Assembly: GCA_017617475.1 (NCBI GenBank)
Contig: JAFZWC010000082.1
Span: 1 to 64,000 of the forward strand
Source: Bacteroidales bacterium
Lineage (GTDB): Bacteria; Bacteroidota; Bacteroidia; Bacteroidales; UBA932
DNA: 64,000 bases
Reading direction: 5' to 3'
This document shows positions 1 to 7,587 of this stretch, in pieces. The notes beneath the pieces are model-generated. The model searched no databases and was not told where the DNA came from. It saw only the letters and a list, made by a program, of their open reading frames with translations. The number at the start of each line of letters is the position of its first letter. The first letter of the stretch is position 1. The translations under genes were made by a program, and so were the position numbers.

Positions 1-130
1 AGTGGGTTGCCCCATTCAGACATGCTCGGATCAAAACCTGTTTGCAGTTCCCCGAGCCTTTTCGCAGCTTACCACGTCTTTCATCGCCTCCGGATAGCCT
101 AGGCATCCTCCGTTCGCTCTTAATTCCTTT
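1..130 (-). rRNA. 23S rRNA, 5' end (partial, runs off the window)
   Basis: Read on the minus strand, the first 130 bases match the conserved start of 23S rRNA domain I: GGATGCCTAGG, GGAGGCGATGAA, GACGTG, AAGCTGCGA and, at the window edge, GAATGGGGCAACCCACT. The mature 5' end is placed near 130 by comparison with remembered Bacteroidota 23S starts and is uncertain by several bases. Upstream (130-442) there is neither 16S rRNA nor tRNA, only a leader with its own TACCTTTG promoter, then the end of argB. The gene therefore appears unlinked from 16S, unless an assembly join lies here. Confidence 0.9.
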
Positions 131-150
131 CTCTGATTGTATCACCTCCG

Positions 151-180
151 ACAGATTCTTCGCTTACGCTCAGAATGACA
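151..180 (-). repeat. REP-like palindrome in the 23S leader
   Basis: ACAGATTCTTCGC / GCTCAGAATGACA ends with a short TTAC loop insert. It belongs to the same family as the copies near 11137, 50229, 54901 and 61880. It lies about 20 bases before the predicted 23S 5' end. Confidence 0.7.
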
Positions 181-352
181 AAGATGATACTGTGAATCAC
201 ATATTTCTATGTTTGCTCTTGCCTATTGAAATTGTAGTCCGAAAATTCCGTTTTTGATAACTTCTTTTATCAGACTAACTCTATCTTTTGCTTTACCTCT
301 AATCTATTCTCTCAGTATTGTCAATGAACTTTTTTCTTGGCCAAAAGGCCGT

Positions 353-379
353 AAAAAATCCCGTTCTTCTCAAACGGGA
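353..379 (-). promoter_or_regulatory. Terminator-like hairpin at the 5' end of the 23S transcript
   Basis: Minus strand TCCCGTT (379-373), 7-nt loop, AACGGGA (365-359), then ATTTTTT. The hairpin starts about 4 nt after the -7 box, so it would be the very 5' end of the RNA. It could be a cap-like structure, an attenuator, or a processing signal; the sequence alone does not decide. Confidence 0.5.
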
Positions 380-382
380 CTG

Positions 383-390
383 CAAAGGTA
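383..390 (-). promoter_or_regulatory. -7 box TACCTTTG, 23S rRNA promoter
   Basis: Minus strand TACCTTTG preceded by a long A/T-rich tract, as expected for an rRNA promoter of this phylum. It is followed directly by CAGTCCCGTTT, the same downstream sequence as at the tRNA promoter near 22449. Confidence 0.6.
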
Positions 391-442
391 GACATTTTTT
401 TTGTTATCACAAATTTTTTTTGATTTTTTTGCATCTGCCTTC

Positions 443-1216
443 TCATTTTATCACGGTGCCGCCTCCGGTGAGGAGGGCGGAGCTGTGGCAGATACGAACC
501 TCTCTGGCACCCTGGGCCAGCGCATCGAAGGCCTGGTCCAGTTTGGGAATCATTCCGTCGGCCACAATTCCATCGGCCTTGAGGGCGGCGTAAGTCTCTT
601 TATTAATTATAGGTATGACGCTGGACGGATCTTCCCGGTCACGGAGAACGCCGGGCTGCTCAAAGCAGGTTACGAGCGCTGCACCCAGAGCGGCGGCCAC
701 GGATGCGGCCACCGTGTCGGCATTGGTGTTGAGCAGATGCCCCTCTCCGTCGTGGTTGATGGCGCTGAGCACCGGCGTCATTCCCTTTTCCAGCAACAGC
801 TGGAGGAAATCGGCGTTGACGCTACCGGGGGTTACGTCACCTACCCAGCCAAAATCCACGGTGCGGCCGTCAGACAAGGTGAGCGGAGGCCGCTTGGCGG
901 CAGTGATTACCGACCCGTCACATCCGGAAAGGCCCACGGCGTTGCAGCCATCGGCCTGCAGGAGGGAGACCACCCGCTTGTTGCACCAGCCGGCATAAAC
1001 CATGGTCACCACTTGGAGGGTAGCTTCGTCGGTTACCCTTCGGCCTTCATATTTCACAGGCTCTATGCCCAGGGCTTTCTGGAATCGGCCGGCCAGGGCG
1101 CCACCGCCATGAACCAGCACCTTCGGCCCTTCCAGAGCGGCAAAATCCCGGCAGAACGCCTCCAGCAGAAGGTCGTCGTCCAGGACCTGCCCGCCACATT
1201 TCACCACCCGGATCAT
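443..1216 (-). CDS. argB: N-acetylglutamate (or N-succinylglutamate) kinase
   Basis: Second step of arginine synthesis: ATP-dependent phosphorylation of the N-acylated glutamate side chain, cytoplasmic. The 257-residue protein has the amino acid kinase fold signatures: KCGG at residues 6-9, VHGGGA at 35-40, GLSGCDG at 95-101, an NTNADTVA segment near 163 and GMIPKLDQA near 217. The length is normal for ArgB. It is the last gene of the leftward arg operon and its ATG overlaps the argF' stop by 4 bases. Because the neighbouring ArgF' looks succinyl-specific, the true substrate may be N-succinylglutamate; that is inference. Confidence 0.93.
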   Translation of the reverse strand: MIRVVKCGGQVLDDDLLLEAFCRDFAALEGPKVLVHGGGALAGRFQKALGIEPVKYEGRRVTDEATLQVVTMVYAGWCNKRVVSLLQADGCNAVGLSGCDGSVITAAKRPPLTLSDGRTVDFGWVGDVTPGSVNADFLQLLLEKGMTPVLSAINHDGEGHLLNTNADTVAASVAAALGAALVTCFEQPGVLRDREDPSSVIPIINKETYAALKADGIVADGMIPKLDQAFDALAQGAREVRICHSSALLTGGGTVIK

Positions 1217-2166
1217 AGCGACTTCAGCAGCATTTTGAGGACAGTCTGGGCGGAAACCACGCGGTTCGCCGCCTCAGGGATTACGATGGAGCGCGGGCTT
1301 TCTATGACGTCATCGGAGACAATCATATTGCGGCGCACCGGCAGGCAGTGCATGAAAAAGGCGTCGTTGGTGAGCGCCATCTTTTCCTTCGTCACCGTCC
1401 AGCCCATGTCATAATTGACCACCTTTCCGTAGATGTCGGCCTGGTACGGGGCCCAGTTCTTGGCATATACAAAGTCAGCACCCTCCAGGGCTTCGTCCTG
1501 GTTGTGCGTCACCTTGGCGTTTCCCACAAACTCGGGAGCCAGGTCGTAGCCTTCGGGGTTGGCGATGACAAAGTCGTAGTCCGTCATGGACATGCCCTCG
1601 GCAAAAGAGTTTGGGACGGCCTGGGGCAGGGCCTTCGGATGCGGAGCCCAGGTCATGACCACCTTCGGCCGGGCCTTGGTCTTGTACTCCTCGATGGTGA
1701 TGATGTCTGCAAAAGTTTGCAGCGGATGCCGGGTGGCCGCCTCCATGCTGAACACAGGCTTGCCTGAGTACTGGATGAACTGGTTCAGGATGACCTCATT
1801 GTAATCGTCATCGCGGGACTCGAAACGGGCGAAGGAGCGCACGCCTATCATGTCGCACATGGAGCCCATTACGGGAATCGCTTCCAGGATGTGCTCGCTC
1901 TTGTCCCCGTCCATAACCACGCCGCGGCCGGTTTCCAGCTTCCAGGCACCCTGGTTCACGTCCAGGACGATGGGGTTCATTCCCAGGTTCAGGGCCGCCT
2001 TCTGGGTGCTGAGCCGGGTACGGAGGCTATTGTTGAAAAAGACCAGGAGAACGGTCTTGTTATGGCCGAGAGCCTGGTCGGCGAAGGGGTTCGCCTTCAC
2101 ATAGGCGGCTTCGGCAAGGGCTTCCTTGAGGTCGCCCAGTTGCTTCATGCTGGTAAAATGCTTCAT
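1213..2166 (-). CDS. argF': N-acylornithine carbamoyltransferase (N-succinylornithine type)
   Basis: Transfers carbamoyl phosphate to N-acylornithine to give N-acylcitrulline, replacing ordinary OTCase. The 317 residues carry the carbamoyl-phosphate loop NSLRTRLSTQ (46-55), SMEAATRHPLQ, the WAPHPKALPQAVPNS proline-rich segment special to this family, and HCLPVRRN near the end. By remembered alignment to the Bacteroides fragilis enzyme, the specificity residue (Pro90 there, Glu92 in the Xanthomonas acetylornithine enzyme) is Ser90 here, in GDKSEH. Published mutants of that Glu to Ser or Pro switch specificity to succinylornithine, so succinyl specificity is predicted. The gene overlaps argD and argB by 4 bases on each side. 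Confidence 0.93.
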   Translation of the reverse strand: MKHFTSMKQLGDLKEALAEAAYVKANPFADQALGHNKTVLLVFFNNSLRTRLSTQKAALNLGMNPIVLDVNQGAWKLETGRGVVMDGDKSEHILEAIPVMGSMCDMIGVRSFARFESRDDDYNEVILNQFIQYSGKPVFSMEAATRHPLQTFADIITIEEYKTKARPKVVMTWAPHPKALPQAVPNSFAEGMSMTDYDFVIANPEGYDLAPEFVGNAKVTHNQDEALEGADFVYAKNWAPYQADIYGKVVNYDMGWTVTKEKMALTNDAFFMHCLPVRRNMIVSDDVIESPRSIVIPEAANRVVSAQTVLKMLLKSL

Positions 2167-3287
2167 TTCGTAAGTTCTTTCCAGGCTTCCACAAATTGCT
2201 GCGCGCCTTCCTCGGGAAGGTTCAAGGCAGGGAGCAGGCGGATGACCCGCTCGCCGGAGGCGCCGGTGAAAATATGCTTTTCCTGAAGGAGTTTGTCCCG
2301 CAGGCCCACGTACTCGGGCTTGATTTCCAGGCCGATCATGAGGCCCCGTCCCCGGTATTCCACCAGGGCACGGTCGCCCTTGAGCTGCTGTTCAAACCAG
2401 GCACCCAGCTTCGCAGCATGGGCCACCAGATTCTCCTGTTCAATCACTTCCAGCACGGCGATGGCCGCGGCGCAGGCAATGTGATTGCCGCCGAAGGTGG
2501 TGCCCAGCAGGCCATAGGAGGCCTGGATGGCAGGGCCGATAAGGACGGCGCCGATGGGAATGCCGCCGGCGAGGCCCTTGGCCATGGTGACCAGGTCGGT
2601 CTTGATGCCCGCATGCTGGTGAGCGAAGAAACGACCGGTGCGGCCGCAGCCGGACTGGATTTCATCGGCGATGAGGAGGGTTCCCGTACGGTCGCACAGG
2701 GCGCGGAGATCCTTCAGGAAGGCGTCGGAGGGGAGCACGATGCCCGCAACCCCCTGGATGCCCTCGACGATGACGGCCGCGTAGGCTTCCGTGCACAGTT
2801 CCTTCTCCACAGCCTCCAAATCTCCGAGGGGAACGAAGGTTACGTTCTCCGTTGCGTTGAACGGAGCGCGGATTTTGGGATTGTCCGTTACGCTCACGGC
2901 ACCGCTGGTGCGGCCGTGGAAAGCGCCGCCGAAGGCCAGCACCTTGGGTCGGCCGGTATGGAAGGACGCCAGCTTGAGGGCGTTTTCATTGGCCTCGGCC
3001 CCGCTGTTGCACAGGAACAGATGATAGTCCTGGTAGCCGCTGATGCGCCCCAGCTTATCGGCCAGCGTGTCCTGCAGGCTGTTCTGTACGGCATTGGAAT
3101 AGAATCCCAGCTTGGCGATCTGCTTGGAAATGGCCTCCACATAATGCGGGTGGCTATGGCCGATGCTAATGACGGCATGCCCGCCGTAAAGGTCCAGATA
3201 CTCCTGGCCCTGGGCATCCCAGAGTGTGGAACCGCTGCCGCGAACGGGTTCGATGTTCCACCTTTTATATACATTGAATAAATCCAT
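2163..3287 (-). CDS. argD: N-acylornithine aminotransferase
   Basis: PLP-dependent class III aminotransferase that makes N-acylornithine from the semialdehyde, with glutamate as amino donor. The 374 residues include CNSGAEANENALK (93-105), the cofactor-contacting LIADEIQSGCGRTG (205-218, Asp208) and the Schiff-base lysine Lys237 in TMAKGLAGGIPIGA. Length is slightly short but within the family. It sits between argC (3-base gap) and argF' (4-base overlap). Succinyl versus acetyl preference cannot be read from the sequence by eye. Confidence 0.93.
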   Translation of the reverse strand: MDLFNVYKRWNIEPVRGSGSTLWDAQGQEYLDLYGGHAVISIGHSHPHYVEAISKQIAKLGFYSNAVQNSLQDTLADKLGRISGYQDYHLFLCNSGAEANENALKLASFHTGRPKVLAFGGAFHGRTSGAVSVTDNPKIRAPFNATENVTFVPLGDLEAVEKELCTEAYAAVIVEGIQGVAGIVLPSDAFLKDLRALCDRTGTLLIADEIQSGCGRTGRFFAHQHAGIKTDLVTMAKGLAGGIPIGAVLIGPAIQASYGLLGTTFGGNHIACAAAIAVLEVIEQENLVAHAAKLGAWFEQQLKGDRALVEYRGRGLMIGLEIKPEYVGLRDKLLQEKHIFTGASGERVIRLLPALNLPEEGAQQFVEAWKELTK

Positions 3288-3290
3288 AAT

Positions 3291-4238
3291 CTAAAATGCC
3301 GAAGCTTTTAAGCGGAGACCGGCGGTTTCGGGGAAGCCGAACATGAGGTTCATGTTTTCCACAGCCTGGCCGGAGGCGCCCTTGAGGAGGTTGTCAATAA
3401 CACTGGTGATGACCAGCTGCCCCTGGACCACTTCCAGGGAAATCAGACACTTGTTGGTGTTGACCACTTGTTTGAGATCGGCCGATTCGGGAATCACCCA
3501 GGTGAAGGGCGACGCGGCATAGAAGGACTCGTACAGGGCCTTCACCTCTTCCATGGAAAGCGTGCAGGGCGTCTGGGCTACCGCAAAGATGCCTCTGGTA
3601 AAGTCTCCCCGCACCGGGATGAAGTGGAGGTTCTCCCCCACGCCCAGGTTGCGGCGAATCTCGGCCAGATGCTGATGTGTCAATACTTTATAGGCCGACA
3701 GGTTGTCGCTTCTCCAGCTGAAGTGGGTGGTGGCCGAGGGCTTCACGCCGGCGCCGGTAGAACCGGTCACAGCCTGGACGTGGATGTCGTCCTTCAGGAG
3801 ACCGGCCTTCGCCAGGGGCAGAAGGGCCAGCTGAAGGGCCGTTGCAAAACAGCCGGGATTGGCCACTTTGCGGGCGCCGGCTATCCGGTCCCGGTTCAGT
3901 TCCGGGAGACCATAGACATATCCTTCCGACTCGTCCCGGAAATCCTGGGCCAGGTCTACGACCTTGAGCCCTTCCGGGCAGGGATGCTCATCCCAGAATA
4001 ACCGGCTCTTTCCATGGGCGGAACAGAGGAAAAGGACGTCTATCCCTTCCAGGTCCACCGTATCGGTAAAGACTAGGTCCGTTTCTCCCACCAGGCCGGG
4101 ATGATGTTCGGCCACTGCCTTACCCGCCTGGCTCTCCGAATGGATCCAGGCAATATCGGCCTCCGGATGGTTCACCAGAAGCCGTACGAGCTCGCCGGCG
4201 GTATAACCGGCGCCTCCTATGATGCCCGCCTTAATCAT
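3291..4238 (-). CDS. argC: N-acyl-gamma-glutamyl-phosphate reductase
   Basis: NADPH-dependent reduction of N-acylglutamyl phosphate to the semialdehyde. The 315-residue protein starts with the nucleotide-binding IIGGAGYTAGELVRLL (6-21) and has the catalytic cysteine Cys130 in NPGCFATALQLALLPL, and a GSTGAGVKPS motif. Its start overlaps the upstream GNAT gene by 8 bases, which suggests translational coupling. Third enzyme of the pathway, encoded second in the leftward operon. Confidence 0.95.
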   Translation of the reverse strand: MIKAGIIGGAGYTAGELVRLLVNHPEADIAWIHSESQAGKAVAEHHPGLVGETDLVFTDTVDLEGIDVLFLCSAHGKSRLFWDEHPCPEGLKVVDLAQDFRDESEGYVYGLPELNRDRIAGARKVANPGCFATALQLALLPLAKAGLLKDDIHVQAVTGSTGAGVKPSATTHFSWRSDNLSAYKVLTHQHLAEIRRNLGVGENLHFIPVRGDFTRGIFAVAQTPCTLSMEEVKALYESFYAASPFTWVIPESADLKQVVNTNKCLISLEVVQGQLVITSVIDNLLKGASGQAVENMNLMFGFPETAGLRLKASAF

Positions 4239-4797
4239 TGTCTCCGGGATGATGGATGGTCAGATGCTCCTTGGGGTCGTACAGGAGGCCCGTGCACAGG
4301 CACATCTTGTAGTCACGCTCTTTGAGGATGCTGAAATGACGGCAGCCCTCGCAGCCTTTCCAGAATTCGGGGTCGTCCGTAAGTTCCGAGAAAGGGACCG
4401 GTCGGAAGCCGAACTCATAATTCATCTTCATCACGGCCGAACCGGTGGTGATGGAAAAGATCTTGGCGTCCGGGAAGAGTTTGCGGGACAGGATGAAGGT
4501 CTGCTCCTTGATGCGCTTGGCAATGCCCATTCCACGGAACTTGTGAGCTACGATAAGACCGGAATTGGCCACGAAGCTCTTACCGCCCCACGATTCAATA
4601 TAGGAGAAGCCGGCAAATTCCCCTTCATCGGTGAGGGCTATGACAGCCTTTCCCGCGCGAATCTTCTCGTTGATATATTCGGGGGTACGGTTGGCGATAC
4701 CCGTCTTCCTTTCCAGGGAAGATATATAGATTTCTTCACAGATGGCCTCGGCATAGGCCGTGTGGCACTCCTGGGCCACCATCACTTCAATTTCCAT
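4231..4797 (-). CDS. GNAT N-acyltransferase, likely first enzyme of arginine synthesis
   Basis: 188-residue GNAT-fold protein: a VIALTDEGEFAGFSYIE beta segment, then LIVAHKFRGMGIAKRIKEQT with the acyl-CoA pyrophosphate loop, then MKMNYEFGFRPV. The C-terminal third is cysteine-rich (CEGCRHF, KMCLCTG), which is unusual for a plain GNAT domain and may bind metal. It is the first gene of the leftward arg operon, in the position of the GNAT gene of Bacteroides arg clusters, which is thought to acylate glutamate. No classical ArgA or ArgJ is present in this locus. The function is therefore inferred from fold and context; acyl donor (acetyl- or succinyl-CoA) unknown. Confidence 0.75.
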   Translation of the reverse strand: MEIEVMVAQECHTAYAEAICEEIYISSLERKTGIANRTPEYINEKIRAGKAVIALTDEGEFAGFSYIESWGGKSFVANSGLIVAHKFRGMGIAKRIKEQTFILSRKLFPDAKIFSITTGSAVMKMNYEFGFRPVPFSELTDDPEFWKGCEGCRHFSILKERDYKMCLCTGLLYDPKEHLTIHHPGDND

Positions 4798-4820
4798 AGG
4801 GTTCCAAAACTTTTAGGGCA

Positions 4821-4828
4821 CAAAAATA
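4821..4828 (-). promoter_or_regulatory. -7 box TATTTTTG, leftward arg operon
   Basis: TATTTTTG on the minus strand, 23 nt before the GNAT ATG at 4797. Divergent from the argR promoter. Confidence 0.5.
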
Positions 4829-4858
4829 CAAATTTTTTATTATGATATGCAAGTTTTT

Positions 4859-4872
4859 CAGATAAATATTCA
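4859..4872 (-). promoter_or_regulatory. Candidate ARG box 1
   Basis: Minus strand TGAATATTTATCTG matches 11 of 14 positions of the ArgR operator consensus TGAATWWWWATTCA. It directly abuts the argR -7 box (4873-4880). Confidence 0.4.
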
Positions 4873-4880
4873 TATATTTG
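4873..4880 (+). promoter_or_regulatory. -7 box TATATTTG, argR-argG operon
   Basis: TATATTTG 29 nt before the chosen argR ATG at 4910, flanked on both sides by ARG-box-like sequences. Confidence 0.6.
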
Positions 4881-4889
4881 TGGCCGAAT

Positions 4890-4903
4890 TGGATATTTAT
4901 ACC
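4890..4903 (+). promoter_or_regulatory. Candidate ARG box 2
   Basis: TGGATATTTATACC matches TGNATWWWWATNCA at all positions but the last. It lies between the -7 box and the argR start, so a bound repressor would block transcription start. Confidence 0.45.
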
Positions 4904-4909
4904 ATATTA

Positions 4910-5365
4910 ATGCAAAATTCTACCAAAAAAAGACATCAGGCCATCCTGGATATCATCCATGCCGGACCGGTGCACAGCCAGGAAGAACTTGCCCTCCGAC
5001 TCAAGGAAGCGGGCATCCCTTCCACGCAGGCCACCCTTTCCCGGGACCTCAACGCTTTAAAGATCTCCAAGATACCCGGAGAAGGCTACGTAATTCCGGT
5101 GAAGAGCCATCCCCCCACCACGGATCTTTCCTCCGGCATCCTGCGCATCCAGTTTTCCGGCAACCTGGCCGTTCTGAAAACCCGCCCGGGCCTGGCCAGC
5201 GCCGTGGCTGCGCTCATTGACACGCAGGCCATCCGCCCCATCATCGGCACCATCGCAGGAGACGATACCATTCTCCTGGTGGGCCGCGTGGACGCCTCCC
5301 AGGAAGATGTCCTGAGCGCCCTTACCCGCATATTCCCAGAAATTAAAAACCGTATAGTAATATGA
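4910..5365 (+). CDS. argR: Arginine repressor ArgR
   Basis: Arginine-responsive hexameric regulator. The 151-residue protein has the N-terminal winged helix with the recognition segment [16 protein letters not shown] (38-53) and the C-terminal arginine-binding, oligomerising domain with [14 protein letters not shown] (113-126). The ATG at 4910 was chosen over an in-frame ATG at 4847 because the upstream one precedes the -7 box at 4873 and adds residues unlike ArgR. It is the first gene of the rightward operon and overlaps argG by 4 bases. Probably autoregulated through the boxes at 4859 and 4890. Confidence 0.93.
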   Translation: MQNSTKKRHQAILDIIHAGPVHSQEELALRLKEAGIPSTQATLSRDLNALKISKIPGEGYVIPVKSHPPTTDLSSGILRIQFSGNLAVLKTRPGLASAVAALIDTQAIRPIIGTIAGDDTILLVGRVDASQEDVLSALTRIFPEIKNRIVI

Positions 5366-6552
5366 AAATTGTCGTTGCTTACAGCGGAGGTCTGGATACC
5401 TCCTATACCGTCATGTATCTGGCCAACCAGGGCCACGAAGTCTACGCCGCCTGCGCCGACACCGGAGGCTTCTCTCCCGCCCAGCTGGCCAAAAACGAAG
5501 AAAACGCCTTTAAGCTGGGCGCCAAGGGTTTCGTCGCCATCGACGTAAAAGACGAATATTATGCGAAGAGCCTTAAATATATGGTATACGGCAACGTCCT
5601 CCGCGGCGGCACCTATCCCATCTCCGTCTCATCGGAGCGCATCTTCCAGGCCATCGCCATCGCCCGCTATGCCAAGGAAATCGGGGCCGATGCCATCGCG
5701 CACGGTTCCACCGGCGCCGGCAACGACCAAGTTCGCTTTGACATGACCTTCCAGGTGATGTGCCCGGAAATGGAGATCATCACCCTTACCCGTGACAAGG
5801 CCCTCTCCCGCCAGGAAGAGGTGGACTACCTGAACCAGCACGGCTTCCCGGCCGATTTTGCCAAGCTCAAGTATTCTTACAACGTGGGTCTCTGGGGCAC
5901 CTCCATCTGCGGCGGCGAACTGCTGGATTCCGCACAGGGACTCCCCGAATCGGCCTATCTGAAGCCGGTAACCAAATCCGGTAACAAGACGGTGAAGATT
6001 GGCTTTGAGAAGGGCCAGATTGTTTCTGTGGATGGGAAGACCTTCGATTCCCCCGTAGCTGCTATCCAGGCCCTGGAGGCCTCCGTGGACGGCTATGGCC
6101 TGGGCCGCGACATCCATGTAGGCGACACCATCATCGGCATCAAGGGCCGCGTGGGCTTTGAAGCCGCCGCCCCCATGCTCATCATCGCCGCCCACAAGTA
6201 TCTGGAGAAATACACCCTGTCCAAATGGCAGCAGTACTGGAAAGACCAGGTAGGCACCTGGTATGGCATGTTCCTGCACGAGAGCGAGTATCTGGAGCCG
6301 GTGATGCGCGACATCGAGGCCATGCTGGAATCCAGCCAGCGCAACGTGACCGGCACCGTGATTGTAAACTACGGCCCCAAGCAGTTTGAGACCGTGGGCG
6401 TAGAAAGCGCCAACGACCTGGTGAAGACCAAGTTCGGCGAATACGGCGAAATGCAGAAAGGCTGGACCGCAGAGGACGCCAAGGGCTTCATCAAGGTCCT
6501 GTCCACGCCGCTGCGGGTATACTACAACCGGCACGAGGACGAAATCCTATGA
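5362..6552 (+). CDS. argG: Argininosuccinate synthase
   Basis: ATP-dependent condensation of citrulline and aspartate. The 396 residues begin with the ATP PP-loop [11 protein letters not shown] (6-16), followed by [16 protein letters not shown] and [17 protein letters not shown], then [16 protein letters not shown]. Start ATG overlaps the argR stop (ATGA) and the stop overlaps the next gene by 4 bases, so the four rightward genes are a tight operon. Length and motifs are ordinary for ArgG. Confidence 0.96.
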   Translation: MKIVVAYSGGLDTSYTVMYLANQGHEVYAACADTGGFSPAQLAKNEENAFKLGAKGFVAIDVKDEYYAKSLKYMVYGNVLRGGTYPISVSSERIFQAIAIARYAKEIGADAIAHGSTGAGNDQVRFDMTFQVMCPEMEIITLTRDKALSRQEEVDYLNQHGFPADFAKLKYSYNVGLWGTSICGGELLDSAQGLPESAYLKPVTKSGNKTVKIGFEKGQIVSVDGKTFDSPVAAIQALEASVDGYGLGRDIHVGDTIIGIKGRVGFEAAAPMLIIAAHKYLEKYTLSKWQQYWKDQVGTWYGMFLHESEYLEPVMRDIEAMLESSQRNVTGTVIVNYGPKQFETVGVESANDLVKTKFGEYGEMQKGWTAEDAKGFIKVLSTPLRVYYNRHEDEIL

Positions 6553-7583
6553 TCTCCCTCCTTCAGAAACTCATTGCTATCCCTTCGCTAAGCCGGGACG
6601 AGTCGGCCGTGGCCGATTTCCTGGAATCCTGGCTCAAGGAAGAAGGCCTGGCGCCCCATCGCTGCGGCAACAACCTCTGGTGCAGCCACGGCACGGGACC
6701 GACCGTCCTTCTGGACGCGCACATTGATACGGTGAAGCCGGTGGCCGGATGGACCCGGGACCCTTTCACCCCCACGGTAGAAGGTGGCCGGCTGTATGGG
6801 CTGGGCAGCAATGACGACGGGGCCTCGGTGGTAGCCATCATTGACGCCTACCGGCGGCTGACCGCCAAACCCCAACCCTATACCCTTATCCTTTCGCTGT
6901 CGGCCGAAGAGGAAACCAGCGGACGAAAGGGGCTGGAGATTTCCCTGGCCGAAATGGAAGCGGCCTGCGGGCCCATTGCCTTTGGCATTTGCGGCGAGCC
7001 CACCTCTCTGGAGATGGCCGTGGCAGAAAAAGGCCTGATGGTGCTGGACTGCACCGTGAAAGGAAAGGCCGGGCACGCGGCACGGGACAACGGAATCAAT
7101 GCCATCTATGAGGCGCTCCCTGCCATTGAATGGTTCCGCGGCAAACAGTTCCCCAAAGTTTCCTCCCTGCTGGGTCCGGTGAAGATGACCGTCACGCAAA
7201 TCCAGGCCGGAACGCAGCACAACGTGATTCCCGATGTGTGCACCTTTGTGGTGGACATCCGTTCCAACGGACTGTATACAAACCAGGAGTTGCTGGAGCT
7301 CATTCAGGCCGGAGCCCCCTGCCAGGCCGAAGCCCGTTCCACCCGGCTTTGCGGATCTTCCATTGCGGAAGACCATCCCCTGGTGCAGCGGGCGCACCAG
7401 CTGGGCATCCCCACCGTGGGGTCGCCCACGCTTTCCAACCAGGCGCTGTGCCGGTTCCCCACCGTCAAGATTGGCCCCGGCGACTCCACCCGCTCCCACA
7501 CGGCCGACGAATATGTGGACATGGCCGACATAGCCAAAGCCACAGAGATTTATGTACAGCTATTAGATAACCTGCAGTTCTGA
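6549..7583 (+). CDS. argE: M20 deacylase, probable N-acylcitrulline (ornithine) deacylase
   Basis: Zinc-dependent M20 family amidohydrolase of 344 residues. Metal ligands are visible: HIDTVKP (first His-x-Asp), LGSNDDGASVVAI (bridging Asp), LSAEEETSG (catalytic and metal Glu), and a dimerisation insertion starting with KGKAGHAARD. The position between argG and argH, with an N-acylornithine transcarbamylase in the divergent operon, means the physiological substrate is probably N-succinyl- or N-acetylcitrulline, released as citrulline for ArgG. Substrate cannot be decided by reading; DapE-like activity is the alternative. Confidence 0.85.
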   Translation: MISLLQKLIAIPSLSRDESAVADFLESWLKEEGLAPHRCGNNLWCSHGTGPTVLLDAHIDTVKPVAGWTRDPFTPTVEGGRLYGLGSNDDGASVVAIIDAYRRLTAKPQPYTLILSLSAEEETSGRKGLEISLAEMEAACGPIAFGICGEPTSLEMAVAEKGLMVLDCTVKGKAGHAARDNGINAIYEALPAIEWFRGKQFPKVSSLLGPVKMTVTQIQAGTQHNVIPDVCTFVVDIRSNGLYTNQELLELIQAGAPCQAEARSTRLCGSSIAEDHPLVQRAHQLGIPTVGSPTLSNQALCRFPTVKIGPGDSTRSHTADEYVDMADIAKATEIYVQLLDNLQF

Positions 7584-7587
7584 ATAT

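Larger units (their letters stand above)
131..442 (-). other. 23S rRNA leader / gap between argB and 23S
   Basis: This 312-base stretch holds no gene. On the minus strand it contains, in order, an A/T-rich upstream region, a TACCTTTG promoter box (383-390), a hairpin with a T-run (353-379), a leader rich in AAAG and GATAG, and a REP-like palindrome (151-180) just before the 23S 5' end. The segment around 300-330 reads ATTGACAATACTGAGAGAA, which resembles Bacteroidota rrn leader and spacer sequence. I see no intrinsic terminator for argB between its stop codon and this promoter. Confidence 0.6.

Noticed and set aside
140..160. ATCACCTCC on the plus strand resembling the 16S rRNA 3' tail
   Set aside because: It lies opposite in orientation to the 23S gene and lacks any other 16S sequence; taken as chance or part of a processing stem.
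4847..4909. Upstream in-frame ATG of argR
   Set aside because: It precedes the -7 box and the ArgR boxes, and the extra residues are unlike ArgR.
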